From: Opisthocomus hoazin | Lineage: Eukaryota > Chordata > Aves > Opisthocomiformes > Opisthocomidae | Reading direction: 5' to 3' | DNA: 64,000 nucleotides | NCBI RefSeq assembly: GCF_030867145.1 | Contig: NC_134414.1 | Span: 77,180,504 to 77,244,503, forward strand | In this document: one piece after another, positions 28,538 to 40,900 of the stretch | Layout: every line of letters starts with the position of its first letter | Numbering within the stretch: the stretch's first letter is position 1 | Made by a program: the position numbers and the translations under genes | Notes under the pieces: generated by a model | Database searches by the model: none | What the model was told of the DNA's origin: nothing | What the model saw: the letters and a program-made list of their open reading frames with translations, nothing else

Positions 28538-31500
28538 CTGTAACACACAAGACAAGCCCATCAGAAGCATACCCGTGCATACTAATTACGGCAGCTTTTC
28601 ATGCGTTGGAAGCCATTTATCTGAAGAAAGGGCATCGGTTTGCGCAGCAGGAAAGCTCATTCCGATCCCAGTTCCGTTACTGATGCGCTGCATGACCTGT
28701 CCCATTCGTTGCCCTCCTCCCCTCCCTCCACCCCTTACTTGGTGTTCAAAGACCGCAGCAGCGCAGCCCATCTCACGCCGGGGCAGTACAGCAAGAACCG
28801 GTGGCCAGAGAGGACCTCCTGCCTCCCCTGGCGCCTGCAGCACCAGTGCCGCCGCCCGGTCCCTGCCCCAGGCCCTCCACCTCCATCTGAAGAGCCCCTG
28901 AGGCTCTCACCCCCTCTGTGGGCACAAGTCCCCAGCGCGTGTGTGGCGGGGGCATCTTACAGCATCCTGACTGAAGCCCATCGGGATGTGGAGAGCTGCA
29001 GCTTGGCCTCCGACAGCAGAAGACTGAGCAAGGGATCGCCCCCTGCCCCGAGCCCAGTGTTCCAGAGTCGGAGCAGCTGACGTGCGGCTGTTGACTGCAC
29101 GATATCAAAACCAGGCACACACAATCGGGCCGCAGCGCCGCGGGGCTGCTGAGCCGCTCTGAGCAGCAGCTACATTCAGCGGTATGCAGACAGCTCACGT
29201 GCCGTTTCTCCCCCCCAGCTGCAGCTGGCTGCAAGGGATTTTTAGCAGCAGTACATCGCTCCTTCGGCCCTCGAGGGGCACGACTGCAAACCTCACAGCA
29301 AGGCTGCGGAGAAACTCAGCTGAGCAATGCCACGCTAACTGCTTCAAGTGTCCCTGAGGGAAGATTCCTAGGGGGTGTTTTCCAGGCATCGTGCAACATT
29401 TCCACTTCAAGCAAGCTACCGCTATGTCATAAGCCCTCTCCAAAAACACAGATTGCTCTTACCTTACTGACGAGGATATCTGTTGCTTCAAAGTGGCGTC
29501 CGTACATTTTGGGTGATTCACCAGGAATAGGTTCTATTTTCACACATACTTCTTGGCCTTTTTTTGCAACCTCCACTGGCTTATGGTTTACTTCAATACT
29601 TGTAATTATTCCAATTTCAACAAACTGTAATGCAATCAAGAAGCTGTAAGACACATCCACAAAACCTCCGTGCACACACACACTCCTCTCCAGATTCCCG
29701 TGTGTACAGAGCTGCTCATGTGAAGCACCGCACTACCGGAGCGGCCGCCTGAGAACGGGCAGAGCGATACATGCTGGACTGAAAAGGGCAGCGACATCAG
29801 ACCATCCACAGTTCCACCCGCATCCATCTGGGATACCAATTTATTATCCCTTAAGATGTCAGGAGTGGACTTCTCCCCCTTATTAGCTACCAGGAATGAC
29901 AGTTTTGCTCGTTACTTTATACCACAAGACAGAAATTGCAGGAGGGGAGGGAGGCTGACCGGCAGATACCCACTAGACACGCTTCCTGGCAGGGCCCTGC
30001 GGCAGCCAGGAGGCTGTGCCCCGCTACAGGACTCAGCTCCCTCACAGCCGAGACCAGCAAGATGGCTGATCACCGGGAAGAGATCTGATCTAAAAATCCA
30101 CATCTCCTCTCCTGCCCAAACTCTGTACCCGGGGGAAAAGCAGGCGAGCGTTTCCTGTGTGTCGTCCCAGGAGCGACCAGGTGGGAGGAACGCCCACGGG
30201 GAAGGGGCGCTTACTTACGTTTTTGCTAGGTACACACATGGGAGTCCCCTGCTTCACCTGGCCGGCCTCCACAACTACACCCATCACGATTGGGTCACGA
30301 GAGTTGAAAATGAACTGAGGGAGTATCTTCATCTTGCAAGGAAATACTGCTATGTGCCTGGAAGGTGACAAAGGAAAGACATTTTGAAACAGATACTGGA
30401 ACAGTGTACACAACAGTGACAGTTCTGCCTTCTCCCACACTTCTTGGGCGTTATTCTAGGAGTGTCACTTGGGAAGAAATCAAGCAGGAAAAACTCTTTT
30501 TCCAATCTTGCCAATTCTAGTCAATACTTGATCTTCAGGAACTACGGGGAGCAATAATGAAGCGTGGCTGGCATGCATTTTATTTTGACTGGCTTGGGCA
30601 GTCAACTAAGAGCAAGACCAAAGGGATAGTAATTTTACAGTATAATTATAGTCTCAGAAGAGCATAGGAATAGAAATATTATTGCCTCAACCCATCACAA
30701 GGAGTCCAAAAAAAAAAAAATTTTTGTTTGCAAAGTGAACAAACGTTTAAACGCTGGGGTATACAAACTCAAATTGGGATCAATATGGAATGAAACACGT
30801 TTTCATTTATTTAGTCTGTCCTTACTTTACTGACGATCAGCCAATGACACAGATTCTAAAAGTTGATTTTGGGTCCCTATGTATCCTTAAATGATTGCAT
30901 ATTCATGTTACTGCAGTCACAGTTAAGCCCTGTACACTGGAACTGCAGAAATACGAAACAATAGAATCCAAATCCCTTTTGTTTCTTAACTCTGCAGGAC
31001 TAACCCACCTGTCACAAACTAGGAACAGAAGCCAAGCAGGCAGAGCAAACCTTAGTAAGAACACTCTGTATTACATGATAGTTGTAGATAAATCTTACAA
31101 CTGCTTCACGACACTCAGCCTACTGAGCCCAATCCCAGATGTAAACAATGAGACTGGAGTTACTGTGCTATCCGCTTCTTCCTTTCCTTCCCACCAGAAC
31201 TACATGCTAACAATAACACGGAAAGACGTTGTTAAATGCAATGTCATTTATTATAAAACAATTAAGAGACACTTATTTGGGAAGCATCAAGAACAGGACT
31301 GCTGTAACTTACTTGAATTCCTCTTGTTTCTGTTTTTTGTAGTCTTGTCTATATTTTGTGAAGGCATCAAATAAGTGATAAATTATTTCAGCACTAAAAA
31401 TTCGCACTCCTAAACTGTCAGCCATTTCCTGTGCATCACGTTCAATCCTCACATCGAATGCCAGAATGACTGCGTATCTGTAGGTGACAGCAAGTCAAGC

Positions 31501-31926
31501 AGTTTACCAGACAGCGCACAGAACCAGAGCTCAGGACGGGGCCGCTCTCAGACACCGCCGCGCATCCGTCAACATCGGAAAGCAAAGAAGTTACTTACTG
31601 CGGGTCATGCTCCAACATAACCGATGCCTTCATAACGTCTTTTTTATGGACAGGACCTATATTAATTCCCGAATACTGTTGAGGAGGAAAGCCACACAGA
31701 TCAGCCACTAGTCTTTCTGAGTTGAAAGGCAACAGTTAGCAACTACAACGCAAAAACAACATCGGGTACAGCACAGAAGTACTTACTGGCACTTCCGACG
31801 TTTTAAGAAATTCAAGTAATGCCTCTAAAGAGCCTAAAGTAGAAGCCTGGACATAAACACCTTTCTCTTCTAATTTGATTGCATTCAGTGTTTGCTTCAG
31901 CTCATGTATTAGCTCATCCTGCAGGG

Positions 31927-31964
<38 letters not shown>

Positions 31965-34900
31965 CCAGCAAGTTTTAGTTCTATTGCTGCTATGACTCGG
32001 GGTGCAACATCCTTATGTTCATCAGCTGCTGCAAGTATGCGACAGCCATAGCGACAGGCACCACCTTACAGCCCTGCGACACGCTGCCGCTCACTGCAGG
32101 CACTGGAGAGGTCTGCACTGCACTAGACCTGAGGATTTTGCAAGAAGGTGATCACGGAAAGGAGAGCAGCTGCCCACCTGGGAAGCCAGCAACGTTTCTC
32201 TACCACCTACGCGCTGCTCTCCCCAGCACCGCAAGTTCCTGCTGGCAGGACAGAGCGGACACAACACCCGCATGCGGCGCGTGGCAGCACCTTTGGTTGC
32301 CTCACAGTGGATCAACAATAAAAGCAGACACTCCTGCAACCGTGCGCTGGACCGGATTCCAAACGCTCGTTAGGCCTAGGTGCAAAATGGAGGCTACAAG
32401 AGCAGCCAGGCCATTTTGCTGCTTTCAGAGAAGTTATAAAAACCCATCGCATGTCTCTAAGAGCCTATGCCTTTTAAACCTACTCAGTCTTTTCCTCTGC
32501 CAGATGAAGGGGTGTTGCCATCTACTACTAGCACACTTTACATACATAGTCATATGTGCCCAGAAACAAGGTCTGTACTTGGAGGACCTGAAAGATTAAC
32601 CTCCCTTTAGAGGCAAAGATAAGCGGGCAGAAGGCTGAAGTAAAACTATGGTTAAAAGAAAACTATGAACAGGTAAGTTTCCTTTATAAACTAGCTTCCT
32701 GACTTCGCAGAACAGGAATCTAATCTCGGTTTTAAGATAGCTACATTCTTTCCTCTGCCATTTTTAAAGTGTAAGTCACAAAAGAAATTCACTACAGAAG
32801 TCTTAAAACTATCATAATTACAAAGCTGATTTAAGAACTGCATTAGCAGATATTTGCCTAATATAATTTAATTGTAATATATGCGTAAACTACTACAAAT
32901 ACCAAATCAGTAATTAACAGTCAAACTATGCTATGATACTTGTTTTCATACCTTATTCTACCAGCAAAATACCAGGGAAAAGCTACAGGTCAAGATGCTA
33001 AAAACATCAAGGCTGCAGCATGTTATCGTTAACAGTTTTTAAAATACAATCACGAAAAGCAAGTTACTTACATACTGAGCTCTCAACATTTGAATGAGCT
33101 TCATTGCCAGAGAATTCAAGTTACCCTCAGTTCAAGTGCCTTATTTCAACATCAGCCGCCTCACCTTGAGGACTGGGACTTCATCCTCTTTATAAGCTAC
33201 AAGCAATGGCAAACCAGCCAATGTTTTCTCCAAATCTTTCCCAAGAATCTTCACACCTTGAGCAGCAACGACCTCTTTGTGCTTTTCATACTGGTTCTGA
33301 AAAGGAGAATACACAACAGCAAAGAGTTCACCGAGGTGCTACACAGCAACACAAAGCGGTGCTGAGCGGCTGAGGAACCTGCTCCCCCTGAGCACAGCAG
33401 AGAGCACGACAGGAGTCCAGCAGCTCCCATCTCCCACCACTGATTTTCTCTGCTTGCATTCCCGGCACACACGTTTCAGCCCGTGTGCTCCTCTGCCACC
33501 AGATACCTTCCACCCAGCCACCCACCCCCTGCTGAGGGGGGCAGAGCAGGGGGAACCGTCTGAAGGCAGAGAACTGAAGACAGAGGAGGTGGCCAAAAAC
33601 GAATACATACTAGAAAACGGCAAGCAGCAACAGGCAGCTGCTCACTAAAAAGCGCCACAAATCCAGCCCCATAGGGAAGCGAGGGGAAGATGGTGATGGA
33701 GGAGAGCGCCTAGCTGGACCAGCCCACAGCTCTGTACAAGGAGAGCTGTCTCCTGGAGGCCTCCCATCCAGCCTTCTCGGGTATGCAGTGCCATGCTCCA
33801 TTTCCCAGGGGAGCCTGGAGATCTCTCCCCACACAGGGCACGGCTCTAAGGCATCACAGCAGCAGTTACTTCTGGAGACCTTTAAATGAATATTGGAGGG
33901 ATGTTCTGGGTTGTTTCTTCGTTTCTTTTGTTCAGATGTCCCATCCTTTTCTTCAAACTGCAAAGCGGCTTCCTTCCTCAGTAAGCACGTTGTTCCTGCA
34001 AGCCTCTATTCTTTAGCCCTCCACCCCAAAATTTGCCTGTTATTTCAAGGATGACCATTCCCCATGCACAGGCTGCATGCATCCTCTTAGGCGCTTCAGA
34101 TAAAACCAGCTCCCCTAGATCCACTTCCCCAGCTAAACGTTCCCAGTGCAGTGTTCTTCATCTCGGTGCTCCATCTCCCACCAAAGCGCAGACCCTCATC
34201 TGAAGATCCTGTTGATGGGAACCTGTGGTCTGTTACCTTGCTATTCAGTCCCACAGAAAACCTTCCATCTCAGTTTCACACACCACTTCATCTTCTGCTT
34301 TGTTTAAAGGGAAGCAGACTGATGGAAGCGCTTTCAATTCATTCCTCAGGGTAGCAGAAGACACTCAACAGCTTCCAACAAAGCAGAGGACGTAACCTAA
34401 GCACAAACGTCAGTTTTTGCTTTGCTGCTCTCTAGCCAATACCAAGTTGTTACTGTAAAGCCGCGCTCCAGAGCGGGAAGCCGGACTTAGATTCCCCAAG
34501 GCAACTGCCCTGCCCCACAGGTGCACCTGACTGCCACACACACAGTGGGAAGAGCGGCTCTCATCTTCCAACCTAAAGCAGGGCAAGAAGCCCTTGCTCA
34601 GATGCCACGTCAACATCAGTATCGTGTCCTTCAGCACCTGAGGCCACAATGGTCTCACAACAGAGGATCACCCGTGCCCCCAGCAATTATTAGTACTACT
34701 TTACAGGAATATCTAAGTTTGCAGGAAGGAACCAGATGAAACACTGATGACTCAGTGGCCTGCAGGGACATGGCTCCCCAAGGAACTGATGCACACCACA
34801 GTTGTTATGGCCTTGGATTAGGACCCCGACACTAGTTTTCCACCACTAAACCAAACCTTCAAGGCCTGTCCTCTTACATTCACCAAGGTTATCTGTATGG

Positions 34901-37900
34901 TTTTCTTTGCCTTAAGCAAGATCTGTGTGGACACTTACTCCTTCCCTTTTCAACAGGAAGGATTAGAGCAGCTCTTTTCATCACCTTTTAATTGTATTTT
35001 TTAATATTAATGCATGTATTAATGTATTTATAGCCTTTGGTTTCTGTGGCTTTCCTCCTCCTTTCACGGAAAGCAATGCAGGCAGGGTCTGGAGTTCAGT
35101 GTCTCCCTCCAGTCTGTTAAGACAAGGGCAGCAAAACCTCCAGCAAAACCTCCAGCAACTCTTGAAAATGACCAAAGGCTGCAGATTCTGCAGAGGTCCC
35201 GCTCGTCGTCACTCACTAACTACTCTTTAAAAACTCAGTTGTTGATTTTTCTCAAATCTAACTGTATCTGATTTTTGTTATGAAAAAACACTTTTACTGA
35301 TAATATGTGCTTTAACTCAGAAGTCACTCTACTCCGATTTCCGTTTAAGATGGGTATCTCCCTCTCACACGTAGCCACACACTGGAACCCCTTATTAAAG
35401 CACACACATCTTAATCCTCACTGCAAGGCAACTCCTTGATCCCTTTCTTTGCCACTGTCACAACAGACACACCAACAGGTATACACAAGTACAGTCACAA
35501 AAACACTAGACATGCACTATCTTCCCCTTGAAGTCATCCCTAGACACCGCTAACATAACAGCGCTCTACTACATTCTCATTTTTTATAACACTTGTATTT
35601 TTTTTCCCTGGTAAATGGCAGTACACTAACCAGTTTCCATACCTTAACTCGTAGCTCCTTCATAGGAGGAGGTAGCAGAAGACCTCTAATCTGAGTTACT
35701 ATAGGACCTTCTACCCCAGGAACAATAATGGTGTCTCCTTCTTTCAGGCGTCCGTTAATCAAAATAACATCTATGGTAGTGCCCATGCCTGGCAGCGCCT
35801 TAACCTGGATGGAAGGGGAAAAAAGTTACGCCCTATTTAGGCACTTCAAACACACCGTTTGTGTTTTTTACCAGGAAGCAGGGGACAGGGAATGGAGAAA
35901 TTTCTAGATTAATTTTGAAGACCAGCTGCTGCATTACCTCCATGACTTGAGCTCTCAGCTCCTGACACTCAGCCAGTCTCTTGGTCAGCATAGTTTGCGT
36001 TAGCTCAACGAGAAGAGCTATCAGACTTCCCATGCCATCCCCTGTGTGAGCAGAGGTAGGTACAAGAGAAACAAAAGTGCGGGGATCCTTATTCTCATAA
36101 AACAAGGCAGCGTTCAAGCCCTGGAATCAGGATTAATAGTTATGTAGTGAAAAACATACAGACACATCAGTATTAACAGTAACATTCAACCCCAGTCAAT
36201 TACTGTTGCATTTTTTGAATCCCAATTTTAAAACCAAGATTGTTACTGACAGTACAGTACGCTCTGGAACACGAACCCACACTTGGAAGCAGTACAGAAT
36301 AACTCTGCAAAGCTCATTACCACATCTAGCTTCTAGACAGCATTGTATGTCGCCAACAGAAGTTCCCAGAACTGATGCGATTCATGCCCTGCCAGCGTCC
36401 AAGGGAACAAGAGACAGATGGGATTCTCTCAGACGATTCCCAAAGAGAGAGAGAACAGGGACAGAAAACTTAATCTGCTATTCACGACTCCATTGACCAT
36501 GCACAGCAATTAGCTGCTGCCTCTCTCCAAACTAGCACTCTAAGGACGGAGCAGTTAAAAGAGATTAATTTAGGAATAACAAAGTTTGGTTTGTGAGAAG
36601 TAAACATTGATGTGACAGAAGAGATGCAACAGTTTTCTTGATACTCCAAGTTGTTTTGTGGAAAGAAGAAAAACCACCACACAAACCACACCATCCACCC
36701 ACCACCTTTACTATCACTTTGGTTAACCAGAGAACTTTGAATATTTCAGCCTACCTGTTTCGCAAATTCCACTATGATAGCTTTTGCACGTTCTTCAAAT
36801 TCATCTCTCGTATTCTTTTTCTGCTTCTTTAAAGTGACAGCTACATCTGTATCTGGACTTTTTTTCCAGTCATATAACCTATCAATCTTGAAAATACAGT
36901 AATATGTCATCTTATGCAGCTTACTAAAGGGCATCTTATGCTTATGCCACATCATCTGCGAGAAATACTTTACCACCCACCATAGCTAGCCATCTATTTG
37001 CTCCAGTAATCACATTAAATCTTAAAGCTAATATAGCTTTAGCTGCTACATTTATCTCTGTTTATGTGTTTACCCAACATCAGACAGTATTTCATGACAG
37101 CAATGCTACTTCAGGTTTTAAAATTCAAGCTATAATAACCTAGGTTCATATTGGAAAAGTTTATATACATTAATTACATCAAGTGTAAAGGTAAAACATT
37201 CAGAAGGAAGAGACCCATACATAGCTTCACATACACAAAATAAGTCTTTTTTCAGAAAAACTCTATAATAGTTTTACAAAGAACTTTGAAAACTTACTGG
37301 TGAATTTGGACCCTTTCCCCTGTTGCTACAGAGAAGGGATCAAGAGGGGTTGTCCAAAAGACACAACTGCATACTTCAGAAATACTTCCCTAAGTAAGCT
37401 TTCAAAGCCGGATGGACTTGGTCCAAGAAACTATTACATTTGCTGTACAGATCAAAACTATATCTTTAGAAAATGGATTGTAATCTGGTCAAATGATAGA
37501 ACTATAACCTGAAATGCAAGAACTTTTGGCCACTGTAGGCCTTGACACCTCTACATCCAATAATCTTTTTTAAAAAAACAGCTGTTTTCAGCAATGAGAT
37601 AATGGCCTCCTCAGTTCCAATAACCTTCAATCTTAATGACCTGGCAGTGTGTGCTCGCAGCCCAGCAGGCCAACCGTACCCTGGGCTGCATCACAAGCAG
37701 TGTGGCCAGCAGGGTCAGGGAGGGGATTCTGCCCCTCTGCTCCACACTACTGAGACCCCACCTGGAGTCCTGCATCCAGCTCTGGAGCCCCCAGCACAGC
37801 AAAGACACAGATCTGTTGGAGCAGGTCCAGATGAGGCCACAAAGATGATCAGAGGGCTGGAGCACCTCTGCTATGAGGAAAGGCTGAGAGAGTTGGGGCT

Positions 37901-40900
37901 GTTCAGCCTGGAGAAGAGAAGGCTGCGGGGAGACCTTATTGCAGCCTTCCAGTACCTGAAGGGGCCTGCAAGAAAGCTGGAGAAGGACTTTTTACAAGGG
38001 CATGGAGTGATAGGACAAGGGGTAATGGCTTCAAACAGAAAAAGGGTAGATTGAGATTAGATCTAAGGAAGAAATTCTTTGATATGAGGGTGGTGAGGCA
38101 CTGGAAGAGGTTGCCCAGAGCAGCTGTGGCTGCCCCCTCCCTGGCAGTGTTCAAGGCCAGGCTGGATGAGGCTTTGAGCAACCTGGTCTAGTGGAAGGTG
38201 TCCCTGCCCATGGCAGGGGGGTTGGAACTACGTGATCTTTAACGTCCCTTCCAACCCAAACGATTCTGTGATTTTTTTTTTAAAGTATACTGTAATATTT
38301 ACACTGCACACAAATACCCTTCTGTAAGGTCTCTGTCAGCATGTCAGATAGCACCCAAAGTCTTTGACGTGTGTAATTTCCTCATTGTAATTCATATAAA
38401 ACTCAAACAGCCACCATAATTTCTCATGCACAGGATTTCTAAAAAACAGGCTGAAAATAACTGGGTTTATCATCTAATACTGCAGAGCCTGAAATACTTC
38501 CCACTGGTGATCAACATATTATTGTTCCATAAACTTAAAAGCCAGCTTGTCTTCAAGTCAAACTAACAAGTATCTATACTAAAATAAAGCAGCAGTTTTC
38601 AACATGAAGCTTGTCTTTCAATTTTATCAGAAAATGCATGCAAATCCGTGTAAGTAGGTATAAAAAAACCCCACAACTTAAGTACAGCCTCCAGAAGTGT
38701 GAACCATGTACTGAAGTTACATAAGGTAAAGAAACTTATCAGTAAGGACTCTTGAGAAGAACTGACAGATTGTTCTGCAAAGCTCCTTTAAAGCCATTGG
38801 GGTATCAAGGACAGGAAAAATGCGACAGAGAGGATCTAAGACCACTGCTTCAGACTTTACACAGACAATTCAAGTTCACGGAAGAAAACATAAAGTTGTC
38901 AGATGCCAAATACACTGGTCTAGTAGAAAAACACAGGATTAGAAGAAAAAGCTACCTTACCTTGTTGAGAGCTACTACAAAGGGGCATTTCTTAGATTTC
39001 AGCAGATTTATTGATTCAATTGTCTGTGGCTCCAAACCATGCATAATGTCAACTACGAGTATAGCAATATCACAAAGTGAGCTTCCTCGATTTCTTAGAT
39101 TGCTGTGGCATTGAAAGAAGAAAAAAAAAAAAAAAAAAAAATCAGTCATGTAGCAACAGAATTTTAATAAAAACACCAAATACAATGTCAAACCTATACT
39201 GATCATCAAAAAGCTAACCCTGATCAAGTAGTTATTTTTCTCTCAAAAATGTAAACTATATAAAAAAATGCTCAAATCGCACTGTGTAAATTCCATTTAA
39301 CAGAATATATTAGAGTATGTGTAAGCAAAAGTAAGAAACTATTGTCCTCCCAATAGTTTTCCTGTTATTATACATTTTACAAGTTGGGATATGTTCTGAT
39401 TTTTTCTGAGTGAGAACTGAGCAGGTTACAGTGAAATACAGAAGTGCAAATTATGAACAGGACTGTTTATTGTACAATACTGCATAAACACTAAGATTAT
39501 CAGACATCTTTGGTGCCAAACCTGGCTAGAAGATGAAGCGCTCTAAGTGGTACGATGCCAAGGAACTGATTCGAACATTACCATGTGCCCCAAGACCTGG
39601 CATTTCAATGCTTGCAGAGGTTTACATTTAAGAATGTCACATCAAAGTCTTAATCCTTCTGTTTGGAGCTTTCACCTGAGCACTACTTCAGTGAGTACAG
39701 TTATGCACATCATGTTTTAAACTTAAAAGTTGATTTAGCGGCTTGCCTGCATGCCACTGGTGTTCCCAGACAGCACATAAACTCTGCTAAGAACCAGCTG
39801 ACTTGTGCAGTCAGTAACTTCCAGCCTTAGGAACTCAGTTACCTGAACTGGGACACTATGAACTGGAGGCTAGGAAACAAGCTTAAATTTTTCGTAGCAG
39901 GGTACTTAGGTCACCTGAAATCTTCACCTTTTCTTCTTCAGCTAGCTTCCTACTTCTGTCTTTCCCCTTACACTAACTATCAAGAAAAAAAAGAGTTATT
40001 TACATGCTTTTTCAGATATTCATGGCTCAACTGGCATGAAGACACAACATTAATCGGATAAAAGGCCAGTAATCAACCAAATATAAAAAGCACCTGCAAA
40101 CTGAGCAAATGCACTTATTCCTCTACTTTAACAAAAAAAACACCCACCAAACCTAACGTGAGAAGAAACACACTGTATCAGGCAAAGACTTAGCACTTTG
40201 TTAAAAATACAAACAGATGCTTTAGCCATGACTTCTTGGAAGTACTATATTGTGAGAAAACATTACCTGAAAGACTCATGTCCTGGAGTGTCAATTATCA
40301 GCATGCCTGGAATTTTTATGTTCTCTCTGTCAAACTAACATTTCAAAATATTAGCCACCTTGTAAAGATTACATAAGAAGAAAAAAACCCTAAACTGATA
40401 GCTTTCGCTTCAAAAATCCACATACATATTTTAAGAAAGCCCAGCACCCTCCATAAACCAAAATCAGTCAAAGCTCATTTCATTATTAAAAAAAAAATGC
40501 AGCACATTCCCCTAGGTATCGAGGGACTATAAGCTCAGCTAAAATTTGTAAGACAAATTCCCTACAGAGGAAAAAAAAATAGTTCGGGCTAGTGAGATTT
40601 ATCATCCTTGTCTTGAGCATTTCCTCCTCTCCACTGACTTTACATTTTTAATAAATTGAGTAAAATCTTGGAAAAAGCCATCATTACCAAGGTTTTGCAG
40701 TCAGCTGCTGCCGCAAGCAAAATCGGATACAATATCCAAAACAAGCAACACAGAACAGTTACTATTTCTGTAACACAGTCAAATTCATCACCCAGGAACT
40801 GGCCCACTTCCAGCACACGCAGTAAAAAGGTAAGTTTTTAACAGAAAAGTTTCAAAAGTCTCAATTTACAACCAAAGCATTGACAAACAAGCACCGTACG

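Larger units (their letters stand above)
28538..31312. other. EIF5B introns near the 3' end
   Basis: Introns 28538-29462, 29625-30218 and 30358-31312. The first is GC- and CpG-richer (about 28600-29250), with long overlapping open frames on both strands that carry no recognised domain. A run of 13 A sits near 30708-30720. No RNA gene or mobile element was recognised. Confidence 0.6.

Noticed and set aside
28575-29234. Several overlapping open frames on both strands
   Set aside because: A GC-rich intron segment with few stops on either strand; the translations are Pro/Ser/Cys-rich and carry no known domain.
30895-31374. 159-codon plus-strand open frame
   Set aside because: Runs antisense through an EIF5B intron into exon 31313-31477; no domain recognised.
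32015-32599. 194-codon plus-strand open frame
   Set aside because: Longest plus-strand frame in the EIF5B introns, but no family resemblance, no splice partners, and it lies antisense in an intron.
37542-38054. 170-codon plus-strand open frame
   Set aside because: It lies mostly in the CR1 copy and reads through its truncated ORF2 and flanking intron; it is not a gene.
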